The notes beneath the pieces were generated by a model, which saw only the letters and a list, made by a program, of their open reading frames with translations, ran no database searches and had not been told where the DNA came from. A stretch of 64,000 nt of DNA from Lotus japonicus. Its lineage: Eukaryota; Streptophyta; Magnoliopsida; Fabales; Fabaceae. The translations under genes were made by a program, and so were the position numbers. The stretch spans positions 15,866,223-15,930,222 of the forward strand of contig NC_080043.1 in assembly GCF_012489685.1 (NCBI RefSeq), read 5' to 3'. This document shows, piece after piece, positions 1-9,731 of the stretch. Within the stretch, counting starts at the first letter, position 1, and each line of letters opens with the position of its first letter.

Positions 1-301
1 AGTATTTAACTTTCTTCTAAATATGTGCAATATCACACATCCAAAAAAATTAACATTATTTATTAATTTTTTATATATATATTACTTTTTTATAAGTTAA
101 CAACTTTGCATCGTTTTCTCAGCCTACATTACAGAAGCATATATACTATATTCCTTTTTTTTTGGTTTCCCTAATTTCTTATCCAGGTATCAGAATGGTA
201 TGAACAGTAAAAAATGGAAATCACACCAAAGGAAGCATTATTCAACCAAGACAATAATTGAGATCATCATAAACTAATAATGCCAGAGAAGAGAAGTTTA
301 C
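1..301. other. Presumed intron of the left-edge gene
   Basis: AT-rich sequence without a convincing coding frame on either strand. If the exon at 302-401 is real, this is its first intron and the next exon lies outside the window. Confidence 0.3.
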
Positions 302-401
302 CTGGAAATTTCTTCAATAATGGTGCAGCTCCAGGAAACCCCATTGCTAATTGTGTTGTCAACAAAAGCACAGCACAAAAAATCCCCACATTCACACCCA
401 T
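302..401 (-). CDS. First coding exon of a secreted protein (partial gene)
   Basis: A 100-nt exon starts at the ATG at 401 and ends at a CCAG|GTAAAC donor at 302/301. It encodes 33 residues: a short N-terminus, a hydrophobic stretch (GIFCAVLLLTTQLAMG) typical of a signal peptide, then FPGAAPLLKKFP. The rest of the gene would lie beyond the left edge, since the minus strand runs out of the window after the intron. I do not recognise the family. The call rests only on signal-peptide composition plus a good donor, so a chance open frame remains possible. Confidence 0.42.
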
Positions 402-976
402 TTTGTTGATGAATGAATGATGCTAGCCTCTTCCTTTACAAAACCAGATCTCTGAAATTCTCAGCCTCAATCAGTGACTGGTGGTGGCACAGTTTCACCT
501 CAAATCTAGGAAAAACACAAAGCAAATTAGGTGGTAGTGGTTAGTAATTTATAATGGGGGATTATTTTGGGGTTGGGTTGGATCCACTGTAAAAAGTTTG
601 GTTCTATTCTATATCATCTTATTGAAGCCTCCTGTGGCTGTGTCTGTGGCTGTGTCTTGTGCCAATTATAATAACATATATTGGGAAAGTGCAGCATTAT
701 TTTTTCTCCCTCTTCCACTTTCCCACTTTTTGTCATGATTCCTAATCAGTTTTTTTCTATTTATTATAATAATTAATAATAATAATGCCCTTTTATTTCT
801 TTTGTCCCATTCAGTCACGGAGAATCATGGGAAGAACAGTAATAAAGTGAGAGTAACAGAAGTGTGTACCTACACAAAAAAAACGAGTTAATGGAAAACA
901 TGAGAGTGTTGTACTCTCGGTTACGAGAATGTCAGTTTTCGTGGCTAGTTTCTAGGTGGTGGGAAATTTCTGAAAA
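402..976. other. Upstream region of the left-edge gene
   Basis: Non-coding. It would hold the 5' UTR and promoter of the minus-strand exon at 302-401. An AATATATG stretch near 670-685 (minus strand) could be a TATA element, but this is weak. Nothing else is recognised. Confidence 0.3.
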
Positions 977-1240
977 ACAGTTGTCAAGTGTTATTTTGGC
1001 AGTTATAAATTCAGGGAGGGCTTTCAGCTCCGGAATTTAATGAATCAATATGGGTCAACGCTAAAAAAGGTACTCATTAATGAGATGATAAATATATTTC
1101 AAAAAAAAATGATGATAAATAGGTATGCCAAATTTAATAAGAATATTTATAGATATATTTAATTTAATGTTTTCCAAGTGTCATGTGTTATTTTGGCAGT
1201 TATTTTGACCACCGGAATTTAATGAATGTATGGGTCAAAA
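977..1240. repeat. Local direct duplication of about 70 bp
   Basis: Two copies, about 977-1060 and 1168-1240, share the blocks GTTATTTTGGCAGTTAT and CCGGAATTTAATGAAT followed by TATGGGTCAA. The first copy has about 20 extra bases between the shared blocks. The roughly 110 bp between the copies is AT-rich. Confidence 0.6.
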
Positions 1241-1248
1241 TCCTAATA

Positions 1249-1586
1249 AGCCTTCCGTTTTTTATCTTTTAAAGTTTTAGGACTTATGATTTATTTTAAA
1301 TTTTTTGAAGTTTTAAGAATTCAAAGTTCAATTAACATATTTTTTCCACATATACCCTTATTGTAAATCACACCAAAACTTTTGACTTTTGGTTTTTCAA
1401 AACTTAATTATATATTGTTAGGTGCACTACCTTAATGTAACGGTGCAGTAATTAATGCAAAAGTTTTCATAATTGTTTTTGTTTAGGGTCATTTTTGTTC
1501 AAAAGAGAAAAATCTTTGTATACAATTACTTATCCTTAATCCAAGAGTCAAATGCTAAAATTTCAAAAGATAAAAAACGGAGGGAG
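1249..1586. mobile_element. Stowaway-like MITE (Tc1/mariner type)
   Basis: The right end (minus strand) reads CTCCCTCCGTTTTTTATC, the hallmark terminus of plant Stowaway-type MITEs. The left end begins AGCCTTCCGTTTTTTATC, a decayed copy of the same inverted repeat. Both ends continue as near-complementary sequence for about 30 bp. TA dinucleotides at 1247-1248 and 1587-1588 fit the TA target duplication of this superfamily. There is no coding capacity. Confidence 0.68.
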
Positions 1587-1628
1587 TACTAAGGTAACTT
1601 GCCAAAACGGCTCCAAACACAAAATGCC

Positions 1629-2481
1629 GACTTTTTTACACTTCTGGTGTAGTTTTCAAATTTATTTACCAATTTAGTGTAAATTTTAAATTATTTACGA
1701 ATTTAGTATAAATCGCCACTAGCATTGGCGATTTCATTATTTTGTTTCTTATGAAATCGCCACCACCATTGGCGATACATGAATTTTATTTTATTTTTCA
1801 ATTTTTTCTATTAGTGTCGCTATTGATATTGACGATTTCTATTTTTTATACTGGTATCGTCACTGCCATTGAAGATTTCAATTTTTTATTTTGTTTTTCA
1901 TAAAATCTACAATGACATTGGCGATTTCAATGAATTAGTATATGGCCACATGACAAAAGACGAAAAAGACAGAAAAAAATTGAGAGAGTGCAAAAGAAAA
2001 TATATTGAAAACATGATTTAGTATTTTTAAATAAGGAAAGGAAGTTTCAAGAAAAAAAAAGGAAAGGAAGAAAATTTAAAAAAAAAGAACAAACGAAATG
2101 AATGGTGATAAGATGACAAAAAGAACGGAAAGGTGAGAAAGATGAGAAAGGAAGAACCAATGAAAAAAAAACTTCATAACATTTGAAATCTCCAATGTCA
2201 TTGTAGATTTCACGAAAAAAAATTGAAATCTTCAATAGCAGTGGCGATACCAGTAGTAAAAAAATGAAATAAAATAAAATCTCCAATGTTAATGGCGACA
2301 CTTGTTAAAAAAAATAAAAAATTCATGTGTAGCCAATAACAGTGGCGATTTCATAAGAATCAATTTTTTTTAAGAAAATCGCCAACGCCAGTGACGATTT
2401 ATACTAGATTCGTAAATAATTCAAAACTTGCACTAGATTGGTAAATAAGTTTGAAAACTACACCAATGATGTAAAAAAGTC
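1629..2481. mobile_element. Non-autonomous Mutator-like element with 9-bp TSD
   Basis: The ends are inverted repeats starting GACTTTTTTAC. Similarity between left (about 1629-1720) and inverted right (about 2390-2481) continues for roughly 90 bp with few mismatches. A perfect 9-bp direct repeat CAAAATGCC flanks it at 1620-1628 and 2482-2490. Long TIRs plus a 9-bp duplication are the signature of Mutator-like elements. The interior is a set of diverged repeats built around ATCGCCAC...ATTGGCGAT, each a small imperfect palindrome. No transposase is present. Confidence 0.82.
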
Positions 2482-2490
2482 CAAAATGCC

Positions 2491-2837
2491 ATCATGCTGC
2501 TCCATGTTTATTTTTTTTAAGGTATGTTGCTTCATGTTTTAATGTTTGATAAATGTACAAATGAAAATACATAATTAGATGTTTGTCTAACCATTTTTTA
2601 TGTTAAATTATTCTTGTAATTTCGATTTGGGTATGATGAAGGTTCACAAGTTTTTTTTTTCGGTACATCGAAAAACTACAAGTTTTCCCAATAATGTGGT
2701 TGTGTAAAAAAGTTTGTGCTATTATTATATATAAATCAAATCATAGAAATAATATATATAAATTTTAAATATTTAATAAGATTTTACTATGTTATTATAT
2801 CATAATTATATGCCATCCATCATTTCCTCTTAATTAA
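2491..2837. other. AT-rich intergenic sequence
   Basis: Non-coding, strongly AT-rich. No repeat boundary or gene recognised. Confidence 0.5.
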
Positions 2838-2852
2838 TATGGTCATCACATG

Positions 2853-2954
2853 GGGGAAGGAAGAGATTTGCAGGATGAAGGGTCAGGGTTCAAACCATGA
2901 CGAAGGAATTAATTTAGCAATAATTAACAACTAACATTGGGCAATAAAAAAAAG
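2853..2954 (+). mobile_element. Short SINE-like retroposon with 15-bp TSD
   Basis: A 102-bp insert ending in an A-rich tail is flanked by a perfect 15-bp direct repeat, TATGGTCATCACATG, at 2838-2852 and 2955-2969. It contains GGGTTCAAACC, matching a pol III B box. No A box is visible, so it is probably 5'-truncated. The long duplication and A tail point to LINE-assisted retroposition. Confidence 0.72.
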
Positions 2955-3049
2955 TATGGTCATCACATGTTTTTGCCAAAATATATTGTTCTTCATTTTT
3001 TTTCATTTGTTAATTGTTACCATGTAATGACTTGAATAAAATTAAAAGT

Positions 3050-3960
3050 AATTGTCTTCGTTTGGTTGCTTTTACATGATGCCACTCAAGTTAATGTGTA
3101 TCGCTACTAATGCCATCTTGCAACTTCTCCTGGGTGTCCGAGGTGTTCTCATGGATTGGAGAATAATTTACATTGTCTTCGAGATTGTCCTCATGCTAGG
3201 GAAGTGTGGCTTCATTTTAGTGCGCTATCTTGGCCTGGTTTTACCTCGACGTCGATCTATGTCTGTGTTCAAACTCAGATTCGCGACTCTCATGCTCCTC
3301 TTTTTCTCGCGGTGATTTGGAGATTATGGCGGAGGCAGAATGAGATGGCGTTGGGCGGCGTTGGACAATTCAGTTTGTGTGTGAGGCGATCATAAGCGAC
3401 TTGGCCGATTATGGTAGATGGCTTGGGTGTGGATATTTTTTGGACCAGATTCCTCATGCTAGTATCCGTCGAATGCCACCTTCAAGCGGGTTTGTGTCCT
3501 TGATGGTTGATGGAGCATACAACAACATTAATCAACGTATGTGCATGGGGGGCCTTGTTCGTGATTCTATAGGGGCTTGGCTTGGAGGCTTCTATGTAGG
3601 AGTTGCTGGGGGGTGACCCCTTTTATGTGGAGATTCAAGCTTTAGTGAGGGGGTTGAAATATCTTTGGAAGAATAAGTGGAGAAAGGTGAGTTGCGGTGT
3701 GGATTGCCTTGAGTTAGTCCAAGCTCTTGAGCATAATATATGATTTTTATCAGTATGAGATTGCATTAATGGATATCCATCTTCTTCTTTCACGTCAGTG
3801 GGATGTCAGTATTTGTCATGTCCCTCGGGAATGTTATGAACCTGCAGATTGTGTAGCAAGTCTTGGAGCAAGCCTGCAATGTGTTGTGGTGGAGCTGGTG
3901 GATCCCCATGATGTTGTTTTGTCTCTTCTTCAGAAGGACCTGGATTTTGTTTAGCTTTGT
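3050..3960 (+). pseudogene. LINE (non-LTR retrotransposon) 3' relic: RVT zinc-binding and RNase H-like domains
   Basis: Two domains of plant LINE/L1-type polyproteins can be read, but only by changing frame. First is a reverse-transcriptase zinc-binding stretch (about 3137-3215: CPRC, then ENNLHCLRDCPHAREVWLHF). Second is an RNase H-like stretch (about 3475-3955: FVSLMVDGAY, GGLVRDSIGAW, EIQALVRGLKYLW, and a C-terminal CHVPRECYEPADCVASLG). Frame changes or stops fall near 3390, 3615 and 3740. An A-run at about 3980 follows the stop, as expected of a LINE 3' end. The 5' part (endonuclease and most of RT) is missing, so it is a dead 5'-truncated copy. Confidence 0.75.
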
Positions 3961-4810
3961 AGTATAATTATCCTACTTAAAAAAAAGTCAGTTCTAAAAA
4001 AAACACACATATATCAGCTTCAATATTAAAAACGTCTGCAAGCTTATGTGTGGATTTTACTGTGGAATTTGGGAAGAGATAAAATGATAATAGTCGTTAA
4101 GAGAGTAAACTAAATTTCTATCCTTTCAAAGAAGCTCAAAATTAAGGAAACTTACTCTATACGTACAATATAATGTTGCCACTTAACTATTTAGTATTTA
4201 TGGTTAGTTATAGTGTTATACCCTTTTTTAAAATAAAAAGGAGAAAATTATTTATGCACGAAATCCAATCGAATTTGGAAGGCTACGCCTACAACCACAG
4301 GGGTCAGTGGGCACAGTACAGTAAGAGTGACATAAAAGCAAAAGGGTACACGAAATGCTTTGTAGATCAATCACAAACGAGGCTGCCACTAAAACCTACC
4401 ACTTCTCTGCAGCCATGACTAGACCCCACATCAAGAACCACTTATATAATTACTTGTAAAAAGAATGATTCTTTCAAACTTCTCTTTCCCTTCCATCCCA
4501 TTTCCACTCATCAAACAGTGTAAAAACTAAAATCTACTGTTTGAGAGAGGGGAGTTAAGACATAGGCCTCGTACACCAGAGCCTTTCCCCAATAAATAAT
4601 GTCGATTACAAGGATAAAAAGTTGCCATAATGACCTACTCTAAGGTATGTCTAATGATACCCAAACAGGACTCGTTTTGATTGGTTGAAAATCATTGCAA
4701 GTGTTGAAGCTCAATAATCACGATACAGGTTGTAGCTGTTTATCTTGTGAACCATCTTCATAGCAACACTGAGAGCAGTCAAGGGACAAGGCAAACAAAG
4801 GGAAGGCAAT
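3961..4810. other. Intergenic; includes the probable 3' UTR of the PRORP gene
   Basis: No coding frame supported. The part closest to 4811 should hold the 3' UTR and polyadenylation site of the minus-strand PRORP gene; no single strong signal stands out. Confidence 0.45.
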
Positions 4811-7800
4811 TCATGAAAGAGGAGGAGGAGACCTCTCTTTTCTTTTACCAGTCACAGAAGTGGTGTTGTTGTTGTTTTCGTTGTTGTTGTTCTCGCCGAC
4901 TTGTGAATCCAAGCTATGAATACCATTTGCAAATACATGTGGAATGTGGGAGTGATTATTTTGAGAAGTTTGGACAGCATTAGAAACAGAATCAACAGCA
5001 TCAGGGGCACTTGGCCGTGTAATGCAGAGCCAAGATCTCAAAGACTCGTAGCTAGTTCCCGGCGCTATAGGCACATGCCATGATCCCTTTTCCGATTCCT
5101 GAAACACCAAAGTTCAGAAGCAGTTCTCAAGAAACAAAATAGTTCTGAAAAATACGAATCTCCAATCAAATGCCAAAGGGTCAAAAGCACTAGGCTGTAA
5201 CACAGAACACTAGCACATTCTCAGCAAGAACAGTAGCATAACAGCTGCAAATAAATGTCATGTACATACAAAAAATTACCTGGATAATCAATGAATATGA
5301 TGGTGGCATTTGAAATTTCAAGTTCTTCCCCTTAACAAAAGTGTAGTGAACCTGTAGATAAAGAAAGCAAGTTTCCTTGTCACAAAAATAACAACATGCC
5401 ATAAAATTCTTGAATGGCCTACAAATCAGATTTGGAACTAGTACTATAAAGGCTCTATCAAAGAGAAACAAGTACTCCTACATCTTCCAAAGAATGTAGA
5501 TGAGTAAAAGTGCTCAAACCAAGTTACAGTGTTATGATACAGGACATGCAGGGATGTAATAAAATCTGAAAACACAAATTAATGGGCAAGAAATTTCCCA
5601 TGGCGAACTCTGTCCATATGAAATTTAGAGCTGGCAACAACTCATTCATGATGCTAAAATATCCAATCTCAGAAATAAGAACTAACTTACTTGATGTCTT
5701 TCTTTCCACTGGTTAAAAAAATTGCTTCCTAGGAGTTCAAATATGTGATCTCGCATTTCATCATTTGTTACAAGCAAGCATCTGAGTTTTACAGCAGCAT
5801 ACAACCAATACCTGGAAATCAAAAGATTAATACAAGTGCATAAAACAAAAGGTCACCAAAAAAAAGTTTGTATGCAGTAAAATGGGAATAATGTAATGGG
5901 GGTCTATGTAATAGTAATAGAAAGATTCAAGGCGAAATTACCTAGGTTTAGTCTGAAATGCCCCCCTAACATCTCTTTTCAGGTAAACTATGTTAAAAAG
6001 GATCTTACTTAAATGTAAATTAGATTCTTAAGTCCAATTTGGGTGTCATGCAACTTTTTATACATTGTGGCAGGTTGATCCATAAGTAAAGTAGTATTCT
6101 GGACATGAATGCCTATGATGAACCATCAAGGCTTATATTCAAGGTAGTCAAAATGGGGATTTTACATTCAATGGGTAAGGTGAGTGAAAATTGTAAACCG
6201 AATCGTAAGATTTTACAAATTTCATGTATATATGAGTGTCAGGACACGCACAAATAAAGTGGAAAAAAAAACCTTTAAATCCCTAAAAATACTGAAAAAA
6301 ATCCGCACTCAAATCATAATCCATATTCGATAAGAATAAGATGCACAAGCCATAAAGTAGTAAAAACTTCAGTGCTCCAAACCAAACACAAGATATCTAG
6401 TTTTCAATAAGTTAGAACTTACAGTACAGCCATCAAACTTAAGCACCAAAACTAAATCATTATATTCTAATTCTGTAACACTGATGTCTAATCTAACAGA
6501 TGTGCCATGTTATAATCTTAATTCATAAGGATTCATCATTTGATCAAAATCCTCATTCCATCAACTTCAACATCCAAAATTTCCATATCACCGTTACCAT
6601 CACCAACGTCCTCTCCAACTTGGTCTTGAACCAAGTTCTTCATCTTCATTTGGATCATAAAGTCCAAGTTGTCCACATCCAAACCTTCAATATCTAATCA
6701 TCATTTTCCACGATTCAATCATCCTCAATAAAACATCATCAGCATGCAAAAGCTTGTTGAGTTGTTTGTCTAATCTTCAGCAAAGATATTCCATAGGTAT
6801 CATGGATTCCAGCCGCTGCCACCGACACCCAGCCACTGCGAGACCTCCAACGAGCTCTAGCCACTGTGCGACCTCAGTCAAGCACTACCAAGCTTCAGAC
6901 AACTTCTCCGGCGTCCTCCGGCCTCCTTCTTCCTTCTCCCTCCTTCTCCTTCTTCCTCCTTTTCCTTCTTCCTAGTTCCTCCTCCTTCTTCAGCATAGCG
7001 GCCATAGCGCTACACGCTATAGCGCTATAGCGTTTTTTGTGCTTGCGCCGCTATGCTACACTATCCGCCATTAACAACCCTGGTCTGGAGCAATTTTAAT
7101 TAACTTTTACAATTTCGGTATCCCTTTATGCAACATGAATTAGGAAAAAATGTACAGTCAAAGTAAAGAAACAGTCCAACAGTTCAAGAAACAATATTAT
7201 CATCCTAAGATGAAGACATAAGCAAAGCTTAACACATCAATTTTTGCAATTTACCAATCATCATTGGATCCATTTGGTGTTGTATACAGCACACCGTTAT
7301 TCATCCACTCCTCTACCAGTTTTCTGGTGGAAGGATTTTCCATCAGCCCTCTCAAGCGCTTGTTATGCAGGATAACTAACGGCCATTTTTTCCCACTCCG
7401 ATTGTACAGTTCATTCACAACATCGTGAAGCTGCATAATTATATAATCGACATCCAAACATGATTAGTTGCATATATGATAAAGTTCACTTAAAATACCA
7501 GAGAATGAATGTGCATAACTCCTTTCCACAGTTAAGGTAAAGGAAAAGGGGCCCTGTAAATGGGCATCCAACCTGATGAGTGCTAAATCCACCATCAGCA
7601 AAATTTTGCTGGTAGAGCCCAACATTTGCACCATCCACAATAGCTTCATAATGAGCATGTTTTTCTAGCCATCCCTTGTGGTTGCCAAAAAGAGAACAAA
7701 CGAGAGAGCATCAAAACCAAGCTACTACAATAACTTGAAGAATAATGCTAACAAGTAACAACACAATCCTTTTTAAAACACCATCTATTATTGGTCCTTT

Positions 7801-9245
7801 CTCTAGCAAGTCAACACACTCTTTAGAAAATAATTTATGTAGAAAGTAACTAAATTAATCTTTCGTAAATAAAAAGCAAAAAAAACCAAGCTTTTTCCAC
7901 TAGGTGAGGACAACTACGTGAGTGAAACAAAGCCATAATGCTGCCATGCATCAAATTCACCGGTGAATTTTATTCACCTTTGAATCTCTCTCAATGTTTG
8001 TTCTATAGTTTTCCATGGTCTATCTACTCTCAACCAGTATCTATTCACCATTTCTCACCAGTGCTTCTATGGATCTTCTTCACACATTTCAAAACCACCT
8101 AAAATATGACTACCAATCTGCCATTTTTTCTACAATCTAACCTATACCAACTTTCTCTGTAATGCTTGTATTCCTAATTCTACTCATTGGACATAACATT
8201 CTTATTTCTGAGACACTAATCATTTAGATAATAAGCCAATCACTGAAAACATATTGAAAAGAGTACAATAACTAACATCTAAAACAAAATTGTTTCAATT
8301 CACTACCTGAAATTCACTGAAATTTGCCTTGACCTCTCGCTCCACCGCCAAGGCAGCAATAGACTTGCCAAACTTCTCCATCTCCTCATCATCAATATCC
8401 ACACAAGCCAATTGCTCACCACAGCCACCACAAACTCCATCACCATCAACACCCGTTCTGCACACAACCCAATCCCCATTCCCAACCCAACCAAGACCAT
8501 GCCACCCTCCCACATTCCTCAAAACCCCCTCTTTCACCCTCCCACCATCCAAACCCACCTCACCAACCTTTCCGGCCTCCCCGCTCCGAAACCACTCCTC
8601 GATAACCGCCGCGGTTGACTCCCCGACGCACCTCACCGCACTCCTCAGCTTGTGTAAATACTCATAAACCTTCTCCCCTCTCCCCCTCTTCACACTGACC
8701 TTCAAAAGCGCGGCGAGTTCCGGTTCCTCCAAACAAACCCCAACCCCCTTCATATGCTCCTCCACCTCATACGCCCTATCATCATCAAGGCTCTCGCAGA
8801 AGCAGAACAATGCCGGGTCATAGGTCCGCAGCCTCGGGGCAACATTATACTTCCCCACATTCTTCGCGAGCTCGAAGGCGTAACCACCATCCCCCTTGGC
8901 CGCGGCGAGCCTGGCGACGGTGGCGATGGAGGCCTCGTTAGGGGTGATGCCGAGGGCGGTCATGCGGTCGAAAATGCGGAAGCCGTGTTCCAAGGCGAGG
9001 GTTTTGAGCGAGGGTTCGGCGGCGACGGCGTGGGAACAGAGGTAGAGGAGGGTGTTGAAGTGGTGGTGGGTGATGCGGGTGTTGTTGGAAACGGCGTCGT
9101 CGTAGAGGGAGATCGCGGTGGTTAAGTCTTTGGACTTGGAGCAGGAATTGAGCTCGAACTGGAACTTCGCCTCTGGGGTTTGCTTCCCTTTTTTCTTCTT
9201 CATTGCCACCGCCGCCGCCGCTTTTGAGCGCATTGGTGTGTCCAT
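4811..9245 (-). CDS. PRORP: Proteinaceous RNase P (PRORP2/3-like), six coding exons
   Basis: Protein-only RNase P, which removes 5' leaders from precursor tRNAs. Exons: 9245-8307, 7674-7573, 7430-7255, 5811-5691, 5351-5280, 5098-4811. All introns have GT/AG ends, phases match, and the product is 565 aa. The N-terminal PPR region (about residues 28-250, starting ELNSCSKSKDL) binds the tRNA elbow. The NYN metallonuclease domain shows DGANVGLYQQN, SNDDWYWLYAA and TNDEMRDH, with catalytic Asp at about 327, 404, 405 and 423. The zinc site is C272/C275 (CGGC), H478 and C495, with the same 17-residue H-to-C spacing as Arabidopsis PRORP1. The C-terminal tail contains GKRKER, a likely nuclear signal. 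The start at 9245 was chosen because its length before the SCSKSKDL motif matches nuclear PRORP2/3. An in-frame ATG at 9401 would add 52 Arg/Ser-rich residues. Confidence 0.93.
6140..7083. mobile_element. Possible hAT-like insertion in PRORP intron 3
   Basis: The right end (minus strand) reads CAGGGTTGTTAATGGCGGAT, followed by GC-rich palindromes of the AGCGCTATAGCGCTATAGCG type and a CT-rich tract. The left end, CAAGGTAGTCAAAATGGGGAT (1-based 6140 onward), is a plausible decayed partner. No 8-bp flanking duplication is visible, so the limits are uncertain and this could be two unrelated repeats. Confidence 0.32.
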
Positions 9246-9731
9246 CGCGGCCGTGACTGGCCAGCGCCGGAGCGGTGCGACGCGGCGCGCTGCGGAGACG
9301 GCGGCCTGAGATGGAGACTGGAGAGTGTCGTGAGGGTGAGAGTCTGAGAGAGTTGAACTTTCGTTTGAAATCATCAAACGGCAGCGTATCTTTAACTTCA
9401 TGCCTTGGCTTATTTGAGCCGTTAGATGTATCGTACGGTTCAGATCCTCACGATTGAGGAGATGGCAGGAGAGGATCCGGATTCAACTATAAGGGTTTGT
9501 TTCTTTTTTCTTTTTTACGGTAAGACAAACTTGCACTAGAAATTATTCGGAAGAATATTCGAGAAAATACATGATTAAATACACGAGGGCGCACAATGAA
9601 ACCAAGACTCTTCCCCATGATCCAGAGAATACTTTACAAGCACATGAGCTCCACTATTTGCTTGTCTAAAAACATGAACAAATGCAACAAAACCAAAACT
9701 AGATACAAGCTTCTTTTATTTCAGCAGCCAC
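9246..9731. promoter_or_regulatory. PRORP 5' flank: possible N-terminal extension and promoter
   Basis: 9246-9401 is open in frame with PRORP on the minus strand and could be 5' UTR or a targeting extension. 9402-9731 separates it from the LTR at 9732. No clear TATA box is seen. AAACCCTT near 9490 (minus strand) resembles the telo-box AAACCCTA common upstream of translation-related plant genes, but it is not exact. Confidence 0.4.

Noticed and set aside
8329..9309. Several open frames on the plus strand across 8.3-9.3 kb
   Set aside because: They are antisense shadows of the GC-rich PRORP exon 1, with no recognisable protein content.
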